A DNA stretch of 64,000 bases from Deferribacteres bacterium (lineage in GTDB: Bacteria > Zhuqueibacterota > Zhuqueibacteria > Zhuqueibacterales > Geothermadaptataceae). The notes under the pieces are model-generated. The model was given only the letters and a program-made list of their open reading frames with translations, was not told the DNA's origin and did not search any database. The DNA is taken from the NCBI GenBank assembly GCA_020633655.1, contig JACKDF010000006.1:248001-312000 (forward strand). The letters run 5' to 3'. Below are positions 15,843-24,444 of this stretch, one piece after another; position 1 is the stretch's first letter; every line of letters starts with the position of its first letter. A program made the translations under genes and the position numbers.

Positions 15843-18098
15843 TTATTCTCCGATATACCCCAAATACCGCCCCATCCAATAAGGTAGCAGCCACTGCACG
15901 CCGGTTCGTTCGCTGCGGCCGCCGTTGCCCTGCACAGCCTCCCACGGATTGTTGTCCCAGCGTAATATGCCGCGTTCGCTGGGTGGTAAAAGCCGGCTGG
16001 TTTGTATCTTTTCAAATTCCGGCAGACGCGTTAAACTCACATCTTCCCGTTTGCTGTTGTCCACCGTCCAGCGGATCTGGTCGATTGGTGCATCGCGTAA
16101 GTAGTCCATTGCGTCGAGCTGGAGGTGGTCTTTGCCGGTGAGACTGCCGTAAATGAAATTAAAATAAGCACTCTGATCGCCTTTCACGGCGTTCCACCAT
16201 TGTTCCACGCTTTGCAGATACATTTTGCGCAGAGTTGGTTCCCTTTCGTTCTCAACCAAAGCAGGGAATGCTAACGCAAGCAATTCATCATCGATGTGGG
16301 TGCGAAGTCCGGGATTGGTGTTTTTCGGGCAGAGGGCATTTTTCGCATAGCCGTGTTTTTCAATGAGAATTTTATAATGCTGGTCAAATTTTTTGTCTCC
16401 GGTCATCGAATAGGCCAGTTTGAGATAGGAAAGCAGCTCCAGCGAATTGATACCGCGCTCGGGTAACCAGTCGGGATCGTGGTTCAGTTTTTCCGGCGTC
16501 CATACCGCCCATTCTGTTGGTTTGCCATCGAGGTCGTGTAAGGTGTAGTTGCAGTCGATGACATAGCTGACGATTTTTCCCACGTGCTGTGCCACGCGTT
16601 TCTTCTCTTGTGCCTCCGCCACGAGCTTGTGATAGACGTAATATCCCCACATGTGACCGGTCATTTCATCACTGCTTGTGGTTGATTTCCACAACCATTT
16701 TTTGTCTTTTGACAGATGCCAGCGCTGGTGCACTCGCTTTTCCCGTGGATTATTGATATATTGCAATGCCCATTGCCGATCGTTCAATTCATAATTGGGG
16801 TCGGACATTTTATCCCAGTTGGCCGGCACAACAGTTCGAGCGAAAAAGCCTGGTGTCTCTGTCACTTCCTGTAAATATTTTAAAGCTTCAAACGCTTTGC
16901 GCGCATTTTCTTTTGCCTGGGGATTTTTAGTTGCTGCATAACGGTAAGATTCCATTGCGAGATACATGGCGGTATATTGTCCGTCGTTGTCGTCATCCAG
17001 CGGTGTCCATGAGCTGGTATCTCCGGGAACGGTCAACCCACAGCGTCCGACCAAATACGGCTCGCGCACATGGCGGGCATAACAAATGTCGAGGATTTGA
17101 TCTGCCTTTTGTGCGAGGGTGATATCCTTCTGCAGAATGGCACTTACACCTTTGCGTGTTGCAATCCAGGCTGTGCCGTTTTTATCGAAAGCAATATCAC
17201 GGACATCATCGTCAAGCAACCAGCGTTGGCTGTGGCGAACCGACCAACGCGTTCCATCATAGCGACCGATACCTGCTTTCGTTCCAACCCACATGCGGCC
17301 ATCCGGTGCTTGCTCGACACAAGTGACTTCACTGGAGGGAAAACCGTCTTTTGCACTATACACAGCTATTTTTTTTCCATTATGAAAAACCGTGATCCCG
17401 CCGAGTCCACCAGCCCAGATATCACCGTCATCTGCTAAAGCAATGTCTGCAAGATATGGACTGATGATTTCGTTGTCACCAATAATTGTCCGGCTGGTTT
17501 CTCCATTTTGATAATAAAGTCCCATTCCGGTTGCTGCCCAAAGCCCATGGCCCTTTGGCGCGATAATTTTTTTCACCGCGCGGGAGCAGGGGATTTTCAC
17601 ACGCTGTACTTTACCGTTAATAATCTCCCACCAACCATCTGGTCCTGCAGCGATAATTTTATCTCCATTCTGTGCCACAGTCGATAATGGATTTGCAATT
17701 CCGCTCACGTGCACCAGGGAACTTACCGAGAGATTTAATCCTGAAGAAAATTTATGCAAGCCATTCCATGCAGCAATCCAGATATTGTCCGAAGAGTCAG
17801 CCAGGATATCAAAAACTGGACCGGCATTTTCTTCAGCAAGCATGGCTACCCAGTGATTTTGGCCTTCAGGAAGGACAAAAACTCCAGTGCGGCCACCAGC
17901 CCACACGTTCCCTGCTTTGTCCAGCTCGATGGCGAAAAGGTCATTTGCGGCAGGGTTTAGTTGAATTATATGCGGTTGGTGGTACTCTTGAATAAAAGGG
18001 GTGTCCGGATCGGTTTGGGCGGTGAGCACATTGTGCAACGCGAAAATGAGTGAAAGGCTGAATGAGAAAATAGGGAAGACTGCTTTTATCCTGGCCAT
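15843..18098 (-). CDS. Secreted two-component-propeller plus alpha/alpha-toroid protein
   Basis: 751 residues. A signal peptide (to about residue 27, NVLTAQ) is followed by a propeller of the regulator-propeller type (about 45-335) with repeated W-x-G/A blades: NVWAGGRTGVFVL, NIWIAAWNGLHKF, DIWAGGLGGITVF, RMWVGTKAGIGRYDG and TAWIATRKGVSAI. The second half (about 340-751) is helical with TAMYLAMESYRYAATKN and MTGHMWGYYVYHKLVAEA, resembling six-hairpin glycosidase-like toroids. There is no membrane or kinase domain after the propeller, unlike classical hybrid two-component sensors. GGA lies 3 bases before the ATG. A saccharide-processing or binding role is inference. Confidence 0.72.
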   Translation of the reverse strand: MARIKAVFPIFSFSLSLIFALHNVLTAQTDPDTPFIQEYHQPHIIQLNPAANDLFAIELDKAGNVWAGGRTGVFVLPEGQNHWVAMLAEENAGPVFDILADSSDNIWIAAWNGLHKFSSGLNLSVSSLVHVSGIANPLSTVAQNGDKIIAAGPDGWWEIINGKVQRVKIPCSRAVKKIIAPKGHGLWAATGMGLYYQNGETSRTIIGDNEIISPYLADIALADDGDIWAGGLGGITVFHNGKKIAVYSAKDGFPSSEVTCVEQAPDGRMWVGTKAGIGRYDGTRWSVRHSQRWLLDDDVRDIAFDKNGTAWIATRKGVSAILQKDITLAQKADQILDICYARHVREPYLVGRCGLTVPGDTSSWTPLDDDNDGQYTAMYLAMESYRYAATKNPQAKENARKAFEALKYLQEVTETPGFFARTVVPANWDKMSDPNYELNDRQWALQYINNPREKRVHQRWHLSKDKKWLWKSTTSSDEMTGHMWGYYVYHKLVAEAQEKKRVAQHVGKIVSYVIDCNYTLHDLDGKPTEWAVWTPEKLNHDPDWLPERGINSLELLSYLKLAYSMTGDKKFDQHYKILIEKHGYAKNALCPKNTNPGLRTHIDDELLALAFPALVENEREPTLRKMYLQSVEQWWNAVKGDQSAYFNFIYGSLTGKDHLQLDAMDYLRDAPIDQIRWTVDNSKREDVSLTRLPEFEKIQTSRLLPPSERGILRWDNNPWEAVQGNGGRSERTGVQWLLPYWMGRYLGYIGE

Positions 18099-18499
18099 GT
18101 GTCCTTCTTTGTAAATTTAAGGTGAGTTCGGTGGAAGATTAACATTTGTTGTAACTGTGCAGCCATTAGCGGACGCTGAGCTTGTGCGGGCATCTCACTT
18201 AATATTTCATAAAACTAAAATGCGCGTTGTTTTCAGGGAGATGCCGGTATTGCAAAAAACGCAAACCTGCATGACTTTTTTAAAACAAAACGCGCAAATA
18301 AAACTGTGACAATACACAGGTTTTAAGGCGTCCAGCCGACGACACTCTGGTTCTGCTCGGCGAGACACCTTCACTCTATCAAAATTAAAGAATTCGAATT
18401 ATAAAATACGGATTTTATGGAAAACTGTCTCAAATCCATAGTCGAGAATAAATTCAAATCACAAAAAACACAAGCCTTGTTTGGCTGGGTGACAGAAAA
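18099..18499. other. Intergenic region
   Basis: About 400 bases between two minus-strand genes. An imperfect hairpin at 18300-18324 (AAAACTGTG with CACAGGTTTT, one bulged base) is followed on the minus strand by TTTTATTTG and could terminate the peptidase transcript. No gene is visible and no strong promoter was found. Confidence 0.5.
18300..18324 (-). terminator. Weak terminator candidate after the M14 peptidase
   Basis: A nine-pair stem with a single bulge and a 6-base loop, followed on the minus strand by a T-rich stretch. It lies about 175 bases past the stop at 18500. Confidence 0.35.
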
Positions 18500-20293
18500 T
18501 TACATTTCTTTGCCGACGGGGTAGAGCACGTAATTGTTGTCGTAATACGGGCTGCGTTTATAAAACCAGCGCAAGCGAGCATTGGGATTTTTTGCAAATT
18601 TTTCATCCTGCAACGCCTTTTCAAATTCTTGTTTTAATTGTGGATTGTCCTTCAGCATTTGCTGCGCCAGCGGTTCCACCACGTACCCTTCGATATATTC
18701 GGTTTGCTGCAAGATTTCATGGAAAAATCCCCACTGCAGGAAGGAATCTTCGCTACGTGGTTCCAAAAGCAAGGTCGCGAGTTCTGCAAGCGGCTGATCC
18801 ATATTTATTTGTGCTGAACCAGGAGCGTAGGTTACGGTGCGTTCTTCGACTTTCAGCTCTTCGATTTGCAGTCGCACGCGTCCCTCATAAGCCTCATCGG
18901 CCAGTTTGAATTTCACCAAACGGTAAAGCTGTACCGAAACGGTTTGAGGTTTTGAGATTACGTCCATTTTTATGCCGTGTAGTTGCAACTTTTCGATGAT
19001 ATCGTAGCGTTCAGCTGGTATCCAATAACCTCGTGGAATTGCTATTTGTTCGTTTGCCGACTGGTTGAAAATGGGAACGCGGGCATTTTTCGGTTTTCCC
19101 AACCACTGAATTTCTTCAGTTCCGGAAATTGGGGATTGAACGATTTTATAATCCATGCCCAGATAGTCGAGGGAGTCTGGCTTGTTCTCGCCAAATCCGG
19201 TAGACCAGTTTGCTGGCAAATTCACTTTTTCGGGGCGAGCTGCCTGATCTTGTGCAATCGCTTTTTGCAGTGCTTTTCCATCGTGTGCGAGTTTGTCGCA
19301 AACAGCCTGTAAAAATACGTAGGTTCCCAGAACGCGTTGTTTATAACTTTTTAAAGAATGGTTTTCGATCAGAATTGTCGGTAGATGCCGGAGATCGCCG
19401 TAACCGTTGGAAAATCGTGGAGGCGGATTCCATTCCACTATGCCGTCTTCCGGGTTTTTGTTATCGCGTGCAAAAATAAGTGGCCCTGGAATATGGCCTT
19501 CTTTTTTGAGTGCCTTTTCCAATACTGGATTGAGTTGTTTTTTTATCCATGCATCGATTTTAGGAGAATAGGGATATTTCGATGTGCTACCCCAGGTGAC
19601 ATCGTACTGGTAATCAACACCATCCGTGACGTGGATGTCGATGTACAAGTCTACCGGCCAGTTTTGGAGAACAGAAAGAAGGGCCTGAATTTCCGGTGTT
19701 TCAGCTTTTGCATAATCACGGTTAAGATTAAGATTACGCGCATTGGTTCGCCACCCCATTACTTCAGGACCGCGCTGGTTAACTCTCGCGAATTTTGAGC
19801 TGTTTTCATGGCCATCGGGACTGAGAACGGGAATAAAGAGTATATTAATTTTGTCAAGAAGTGCCGGATTCTCAAAGACAACGTCACGTAGAAACATCAT
19901 ACCTGCATCTTTGCCATCAATTTCTCCGGAGTGAATCCCGGCCTGAAACAAAAGTGTCGGTTTTTCACTCCCAAGCAATTGCTCGGGTTTGTCAGCGCCA
20001 GACTGGGTCGCAACCACCAGGTACAGATCGCGGTTTTGGCCAGTTTTACCAATGGATTGCATGGTTAAATGTTTCGAGCTTTGGCTTAATTTTTCCAGCC
20101 ACGCAATTGTTGTCGCGTAGTCCGGTGTTTGGGTTAAACCGGATTTCTCGGCTGGTGTAACCCATGGATCCGTATTTGAGTGTATGAATCTCATGCTTTT
20201 GCCGTTCCAGGGGATTTCCGGTGGCAATGGTTGGGCGTTGAGCAGTGAAGTTAGAAATAACAATACTGCTAAAATTTTAGTCGCAGTTTTCAT
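18500..20293 (-). CDS. Secreted M14-family zinc carboxypeptidase
   Basis: 597 residues with a signal peptide (ATKILAVLLFLTSLLNAQ). The N-terminal part shows the M14 zinc site: HSGEIDGKDAG (His and Glu of HxxE), then RNLNLNRDYAKAETPE, and the third ligand His in DIHVTDGVDYQYD. A likely catalytic Glu is in TILIENHSLK. The C-terminal region (about 400-597) is beta-rich and probably accessory. It should release C-terminal residues from peptides in the periplasm or outside the cell. The ATG at 20293 was chosen because it starts the signal peptide and has AAGGA upstream; an in-frame ATG at 20356 would add 21 residues without family support. Confidence 0.85.
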   Translation of the reverse strand: MKTATKILAVLLFLTSLLNAQPLPPEIPWNGKSMRFIHSNTDPWVTPAEKSGLTQTPDYATTIAWLEKLSQSSKHLTMQSIGKTGQNRDLYLVVATQSGADKPEQLLGSEKPTLLFQAGIHSGEIDGKDAGMMFLRDVVFENPALLDKINILFIPVLSPDGHENSSKFARVNQRGPEVMGWRTNARNLNLNRDYAKAETPEIQALLSVLQNWPVDLYIDIHVTDGVDYQYDVTWGSTSKYPYSPKIDAWIKKQLNPVLEKALKKEGHIPGPLIFARDNKNPEDGIVEWNPPPRFSNGYGDLRHLPTILIENHSLKSYKQRVLGTYVFLQAVCDKLAHDGKALQKAIAQDQAARPEKVNLPANWSTGFGENKPDSLDYLGMDYKIVQSPISGTEEIQWLGKPKNARVPIFNQSANEQIAIPRGYWIPAERYDIIEKLQLHGIKMDVISKPQTVSVQLYRLVKFKLADEAYEGRVRLQIEELKVEERTVTYAPGSAQINMDQPLAELATLLLEPRSEDSFLQWGFFHEILQQTEYIEGYVVEPLAQQMLKDNPQLKQEFEKALQDEKFAKNPNARLRWFYKRSPYYDNNYVLYPVGKEM

Positions 20294-20853
20294 TTCGTGT
20301 TCATTCCTTGGTTTCGTTTTAATTGAAGGGAAGCTGACCAATTTGTTCGTTGGCAATTTTAGTCTCTAATTGGAGTGGGTTCATCGATAAAAAAATAGTT
20401 CGCTTTATGTTGTTGTTTTAACCACAACGCCAGACTTAACTGGCATTGCAATGGTTCAATGGTAATTTCAAAACTGAGTATCACCAAAATAGATTAATAA
20501 TAGTGTGGATCATTTCTGGGTATATTAATCCCATTCGAGCATGAAATGGGAATGTTTTGAATACTCGTTTATTAAGAAAATAATCCAGGCAAGAATCACT
20601 GAATGTGAAAATGTTATAATGCTTTTTAAAATGAATAATAGCGTTTCTGATTTAAAATTAATAGTAAAAATTTATGATTAAGGAATCATGCGATAGCAGT
20701 AAAAATGGTATCTGTTTGTTTTGAATAGTACATTGTACTTGCTGATTATACTTGACTTTTAGGTATAAATTTATTAAGATTACTGTTCGTTTTTTGTGGA
20801 TTGTTTATAGAATTTCATATAATTTTTTCCCACTCTAAAAATAGCAGGTAGCG
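20294..20853. other. Divergent AT-rich intergenic region
   Basis: About 560 bases without a credible gene. It holds a TCCCATT/AATGGGA hairpin with 9-base loop (20529-20551), the GTACATTGTAC dyad (20728-20738) and a sigma-70-like promoter (20752-20780). Confidence 0.6.
20752..20780 (+). promoter_or_regulatory. Sigma-70-like promoter for the SPOR lipoprotein and ruv genes
   Basis: TTGACT (20752-20757), a 17-base spacer and TAAGAT (20775-20780). The leader would be about 65 bases before the ATG at 20854. A GTACA-T-TGTAC inverted repeat (20728-20738) lies just upstream and could be an operator. Confidence 0.5.
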
Positions 20854-21375
20854 ATGAGAACTAAATACTTCGCAGGCTTGTTTGTCTTCATCCTTCTCTC
20901 CGCTTGTGCCGGTGGTGCAAAAGTTTCTGTGGATGATTCGACTGAAAAGAAAGCCCCGGTTAAAAATAGCCAGTTACTGGATGAAAAATTTGACATCGAT
21001 AAACTGCAAGAACCCGCATCTCCCATCACGCCAAAAATCCAAAATCAACTTGAATCACATGATGTTGATTTATCCGCAACTCCGGAAAGTAGTGTATCTG
21101 ACCAGGAAATGATAGGGTATAGAGTGCAGATATTACAAACACAGGATTCTGAGGATGCACGGACCGTGCAAAATGATGCCATCGTTCAACTGGATGCTGA
21201 TGTTTATTCAATTTTTGACAGCCCCTATTATAAAATTCGGGTCGGTGATTTCACCGTTCGAGCAGATGCCGAAGAATTATTGCAACGCGCTATTGACAAA
21301 GGTTACAAAAGCTCCTGGATTGTGCGAACAAAAATAAAAGCTTCAACGTCTCAGGATTCGTTGCAAGAAGAGTAG
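20854..21375 (+). CDS. SPOR-domain lipoprotein
   Basis: 173 residues. The lipobox is LLSAC (Cys18), then a polar linker (about 20-85), then a SPOR-type domain (about 88-165): IGYRVQILQTQDSEDARTVQ, YKIRVGDFTVRADAEELLQRA and GYKSSWIVRT. SPOR domains bind denuded peptidoglycan glycan strands, usually at the division site. It sits immediately upstream of yebC and ruvCAB, 52 bases away. AGG lies 6 bases before ATG. A role in envelope division or wall remodelling is inferred. Confidence 0.85.
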   Translation: MRTKYFAGLFVFILLSACAGGAKVSVDDSTEKKAPVKNSQLLDEKFDIDKLQEPASPITPKIQNQLESHDVDLSATPESSVSDQEMIGYRVQILQTQDSEDARTVQNDAIVQLDADVYSIFDSPYYKIRVGDFTVRADAEELLQRAIDKGYKSSWIVRTKIKASTSQDSLQEE

Positions 21376-21427
21376 CCGTTTTATTTGTCATCTTTACATA
21401 TCGGTTTATTTGTTTATTGGAGGTAGA

Positions 21428-22177
21428 ATGTCGGGACATTCGAAGTGGAGTACGATTAAGCGTAAAAAAGCCGCTAACGATGCTGCACGAGGTAAAGTTT
21501 TTACAAAGCTTATAAAAGAGATCACGGTTGCCGCGCGAGCAGGAGGTGGTGATGAAGAAACGAATCCACGCCTGCGAACGGCGGTACAGGCCGCCCGCTC
21601 TGCAAACATGCCGGTGGCAAACGTTGATCGCGCAATAAAAAAGGGCACTGGCGAATTGCCTGGAGTGCACTACGATGAGATCGTCTATGAGGGGTATACA
21701 CCCGGAGGGGCGGCACTCATTATTCAGTGTTTGACGGACAACAAAAACAGAACTGTTGCGGATGTGCGTCATTTATTGAGTAAGCATAATGGCAATCTTG
21801 GTGAGACTGGTTCGGTTTCATGGAACTTTGAACGACGTGGTGAAATCGTGATCGATGCTACGGGCATGTCGGAAGATGATCTGATGGAATTGAGCCTGGA
21901 AGTTGGTGCGGATGATTTTTCTTTAGAAGAAGGCGAAGGAACATTGTTATGCGAGCCATCGAGTTTGCAAGCTGTGCAGAGCGCTCTGGAAGAAAAGAAG
22001 ATTAAAATTGAAGAAGCCGATTTAATCATGGCACCGAAAACCACGATTGCCATTGAAGGAAAAGCTGCAGAGCAGACGTTGAAATTGATGGAATTGTTGG
22101 AAGATCATGATGATGTCCAGAAGGTTTATTCGAATTTTGATATCGATCCGGATGTCATGGCAGCATTTGAAGGCTAA
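21428..22177 (+). CDS. yebC: YebC/PmpR-family protein
   Basis: 249 residues, usual family size. The hallmark N terminus MSGHSKWSTIKRKKAANDAARGK is intact, followed by ANMPVANVDRAIKKGTGE, YEGYTPGGAALIIQCLTDNKNRT and the GSVSWNFERRGEI strand. YebC proteins act as transcriptional regulators or as translation factors that relieve stalling at proline stretches. GGAGG precedes the chosen ATG; an in-frame upstream start at 21410 would place residues before the conserved Met. It is directly ahead of ruvC, as in many bacteria. Confidence 0.95.
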   Translation: MSGHSKWSTIKRKKAANDAARGKVFTKLIKEITVAARAGGGDEETNPRLRTAVQAARSANMPVANVDRAIKKGTGELPGVHYDEIVYEGYTPGGAALIIQCLTDNKNRTVADVRHLLSKHNGNLGETGSVSWNFERRGEIVIDATGMSEDDLMELSLEVGADDFSLEEGEGTLLCEPSSLQAVQSALEEKKIKIEEADLIMAPKTTIAIEGKAAEQTLKLMELLEDHDDVQKVYSNFDIDPDVMAAFEG

Positions 22178-22182
22178 ATCCA

Positions 22183-22692
22183 ATAGAAAAAGAAAATAAG
22201 GTATTACGGATTATCGGTGTTGACCCGGGTTTGACGCGTTCCGGCTGGGGAATTATTGATTATTTCCATGGTCAATTCAAACTTGTCGATTTCGGGACTA
22301 TTCCAACAAACACAAAATTGCAGTTTCCCGCCCGATTGGATAAAATTTACACCGACTTGCGAATTGTATCACAAAAATTCCAACCGGAATTCTTTGCAGT
22401 TGAAGATGTGATCTACGCAGCGAATGTGAAAATCGCTTTGAAACTTGGGCATGCACGAGGAGCGATTTTGCTGGCTGCTGCCCATTGCAAAATCCCTGTT
22501 GCAAGCTATTCCCCGAAAGAAATAAAACAATCCGTGACAGGTAATGGTAACGCTTCAAAAGAGCAGGTTTTACGAATGGTGCAGGTTATTCTTGGAAAAC
22601 CACAATTAGAAACATTTCATGATGTTACCGATGCTCTGGCCGCTGCTATTTGTCACGCCAATCGTTTGAAATTTGCAAGAGATTCCTTATGA
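22183..22692 (+). CDS. ruvC: Crossover junction endodeoxyribonuclease RuvC
   Basis: About 169 residues. RuvC motifs: GVDPGLTRSGWG (catalytic Asp), AVEDVIYAANVKIALKLGHARGAIL (second acidic residue), and VTDALAAAICHA (the terminal Asp). It cuts Holliday junctions symmetrically with RuvAB. The start is a problem: from the in-frame stop at 22168 to a TTG at 22231 there is no ATG, GTG or TTG, and starting at the TTG would remove the catalytic Asp of GVDPG. Best choices are ATA at 22183 (preceded by GAAGG, 9-base spacing) or ATT at 22210 (preceded by AAGG, 7-8 bases). I annotate 22183 but confidence in the start is low; a base error in the assembly is also possible. The stop overlaps the ruvA start. 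Confidence 0.85.
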   Translation: MEKENKVLRIIGVDPGLTRSGWGIIDYFHGQFKLVDFGTIPTNTKLQFPARLDKIYTDLRIVSQKFQPEFFAVEDVIYAANVKIALKLGHARGAILLAAAHCKIPVASYSPKEIKQSVTGNGNASKEQVLRMVQVILGKPQLETFHDVTDALAAAICHANRLKFARDSL

Positions 22693-23279
22693 TCGCCTTT
22701 CTTGAAGGACTTTTAGATTTTAAGCAACCCACGCGCATTCTTGTAAATGTGAACGGTGTTGGATATGAGGTTAGTATCCCGGTTTCGACGTACGATCAGC
22801 TTCCAGAGGAAGGCGAGAAATTACGAATACATACCACGATGATCGTGCGTGAAGATAGCATGCAGCTCTATGGTTTTGCGAGTTTGGATGAAAAAGAATT
22901 TTTCCACGATTTGATAGCTATTTCCGGAATCGGACCCAAAGTAGCAACAGGAATATTGAGTGGAACAAATCTGCAGGATTTTCGCGATTTTATCATTACA
23001 AACAATCTAGCCCGGCTTAAAAATCTGCCTGGAATTGGCAAAAAGACGGCAGAGCGCCTTGTTCTTGAATTAAAAGATAAATACGCCCGATCTGCAAAAA
23101 CAATGGGCATTGGAACTGATGCGGCAACAACACCTTCCTATTTTGATGATGCCGTTTTAGCTTTAGTATCTTTGGGATATTCCAAAGCCGCAGTAGTAAA
23201 AATTCTTGATCAAATAATAAAGGAAAGTTCCCCGGTCAGCATGGAACGATTGATAAAAGAAGCATTGCGGCGGTTATAA
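22689..23279 (+). CDS. ruvA: Holliday junction branch-migration protein RuvA
   Basis: 196 residues. The OB-fold N terminus is LEGLLDFKQPTRILVNVNGVGYEV. Two helix-hairpin-helix motifs follow: FHDLIAISGIGPKVATGIL and LKNLPGIGKKTAERLVLELK. The C-terminal three-helix domain (about 150-196) contacts RuvB. RuvA binds the four-way junction and loads RuvB. The ATG overlaps the ruvC TGA (ATGA), a strong sign of coupling. Confidence 0.96.
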   Translation: MIAFLEGLLDFKQPTRILVNVNGVGYEVSIPVSTYDQLPEEGEKLRIHTTMIVREDSMQLYGFASLDEKEFFHDLIAISGIGPKVATGILSGTNLQDFRDFIITNNLARLKNLPGIGKKTAERLVLELKDKYARSAKTMGIGTDAATTPSYFDDAVLALVSLGYSKAAVVKILDQIIKESSPVSMERLIKEALRRL

Positions 23280-24317
23280 TTGACAAGTGACAATTTAAAT
23301 AGCCCGACAAATCCCGAGGTCTTCTCTGATGAGATCGAATTTGACCGAACTTTGCGTCCGCGTTCTTTTGCAGATTTTACAGGACAAGAAAAATTAAAGG
23401 AAAATTTGCATGTTTTTATTCAGGCTGCTCGTGGCCGAGGTGAAAGCCTTGACCATGTTTTGTTTTATGGCCCCCCGGGATTAGGGAAGACGACGCTTGC
23501 GAATATCATTGCTGCCGAGATGGATTCAGGAATCCGAATCACTTCCGGACCGGCTTTGGAAAAACCGGGTGATTTAGCGGGCATTTTAACGAATTTGCAG
23601 GAACGGGATGTCCTTTTTATCGATGAAATTCATCGGTTGAGCAAAGTCGTTGAAGAATATCTTTATCCAGCGATGGAAGATTTTAAACTGGATATTATTA
23701 TAGATAAAGGTCCAAATGCTCGAACAATACAGCTGAATTTACCACGCTTTACCCTTGTTGGTGCCACTACACGTGCTGGATTGCTCACTTCACCAATGAG
23801 AGCACGATTTGGCGTTGTTTCACGCCTTGATTATTATAATTCACAGGATCTGCAGAAGATTTTGCAGCGTTCTTCTCATTTGCTGAATGTCGAATTGCAA
23901 CCTGACGCCTCCGATGAAATTGCTCGCCGTTCACGCGGGACGCCCCGGGTTGCGAATCGCCTTTTACGCCGCGTTCGCGATTTCGCACAAATTGCAGGAC
24001 AGAAAACCATCGATTGTGAAATCGCATTGCACAGCCTTGATAGACTCGATGTCGATGCACGGGGCCTGGATGATATGGATAAACGAATTTTGTTCACTCT
24101 CATCGAAAAATTCAATGGTGGACCTGTTGGGATCAGTACCCTCGCAGTCGCCGTTGGCGAAAAAGGTGAAACCCTGGAGGAAATTTACGAACCCTATCTT
24201 ATCCAGGAAGGATTTATAAAAAGAACACAACGAGGCCGAATGGTGACACAATTGGCGTTGGATCACCTGCAGGTTACCAAAAAATATAAAAAAAATCAGA
24301 AAGATTTATTTGATTAA
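23280..24317 (+). CDS. ruvB: Holliday junction ATP-dependent helicase RuvB
   Basis: 345 residues. AAA+ motor with Walker A GPPGLGKTT, Walker B LFIDEIHRL, sensor GATTRAGLLTSPMRARFG and a C-terminal winged helix (ISTLAVAVGEKGETLEEIYEPYLIQEGFIKRTQRGR). It drives branch migration in the RuvAB complex. Start is TTG at 23280, directly abutting the ruvA stop in the same frame; no Shine-Dalgarno is convincing and translational coupling or reinitiation is likely. A small AATAACC/GGTTATT hairpin (24318-24334) follows the stop, without a T-run. Confidence 0.95.
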   Translation: MTSDNLNSPTNPEVFSDEIEFDRTLRPRSFADFTGQEKLKENLHVFIQAARGRGESLDHVLFYGPPGLGKTTLANIIAAEMDSGIRITSGPALEKPGDLAGILTNLQERDVLFIDEIHRLSKVVEEYLYPAMEDFKLDIIIDKGPNARTIQLNLPRFTLVGATTRAGLLTSPMRARFGVVSRLDYYNSQDLQKILQRSSHLLNVELQPDASDEIARRSRGTPRVANRLLRRVRDFAQIAGQKTIDCEIALHSLDRLDVDARGLDDMDKRILFTLIEKFNGGPVGISTLAVAVGEKGETLEEIYEPYLIQEGFIKRTQRGRMVTQLALDHLQVTKKYKKNQKDLFD

Positions 24318-24444
24318 AATAACCAACGGTTATTGTTCGGGATGAAGTATTCAGGGTTGTAAACGGGGATATTTCAGTGGTTCTTCGTCACCCAAAACCG
24401 CAAACATGAAAATCCGAACAGCACCGCTTAATCTGAGGCACATT

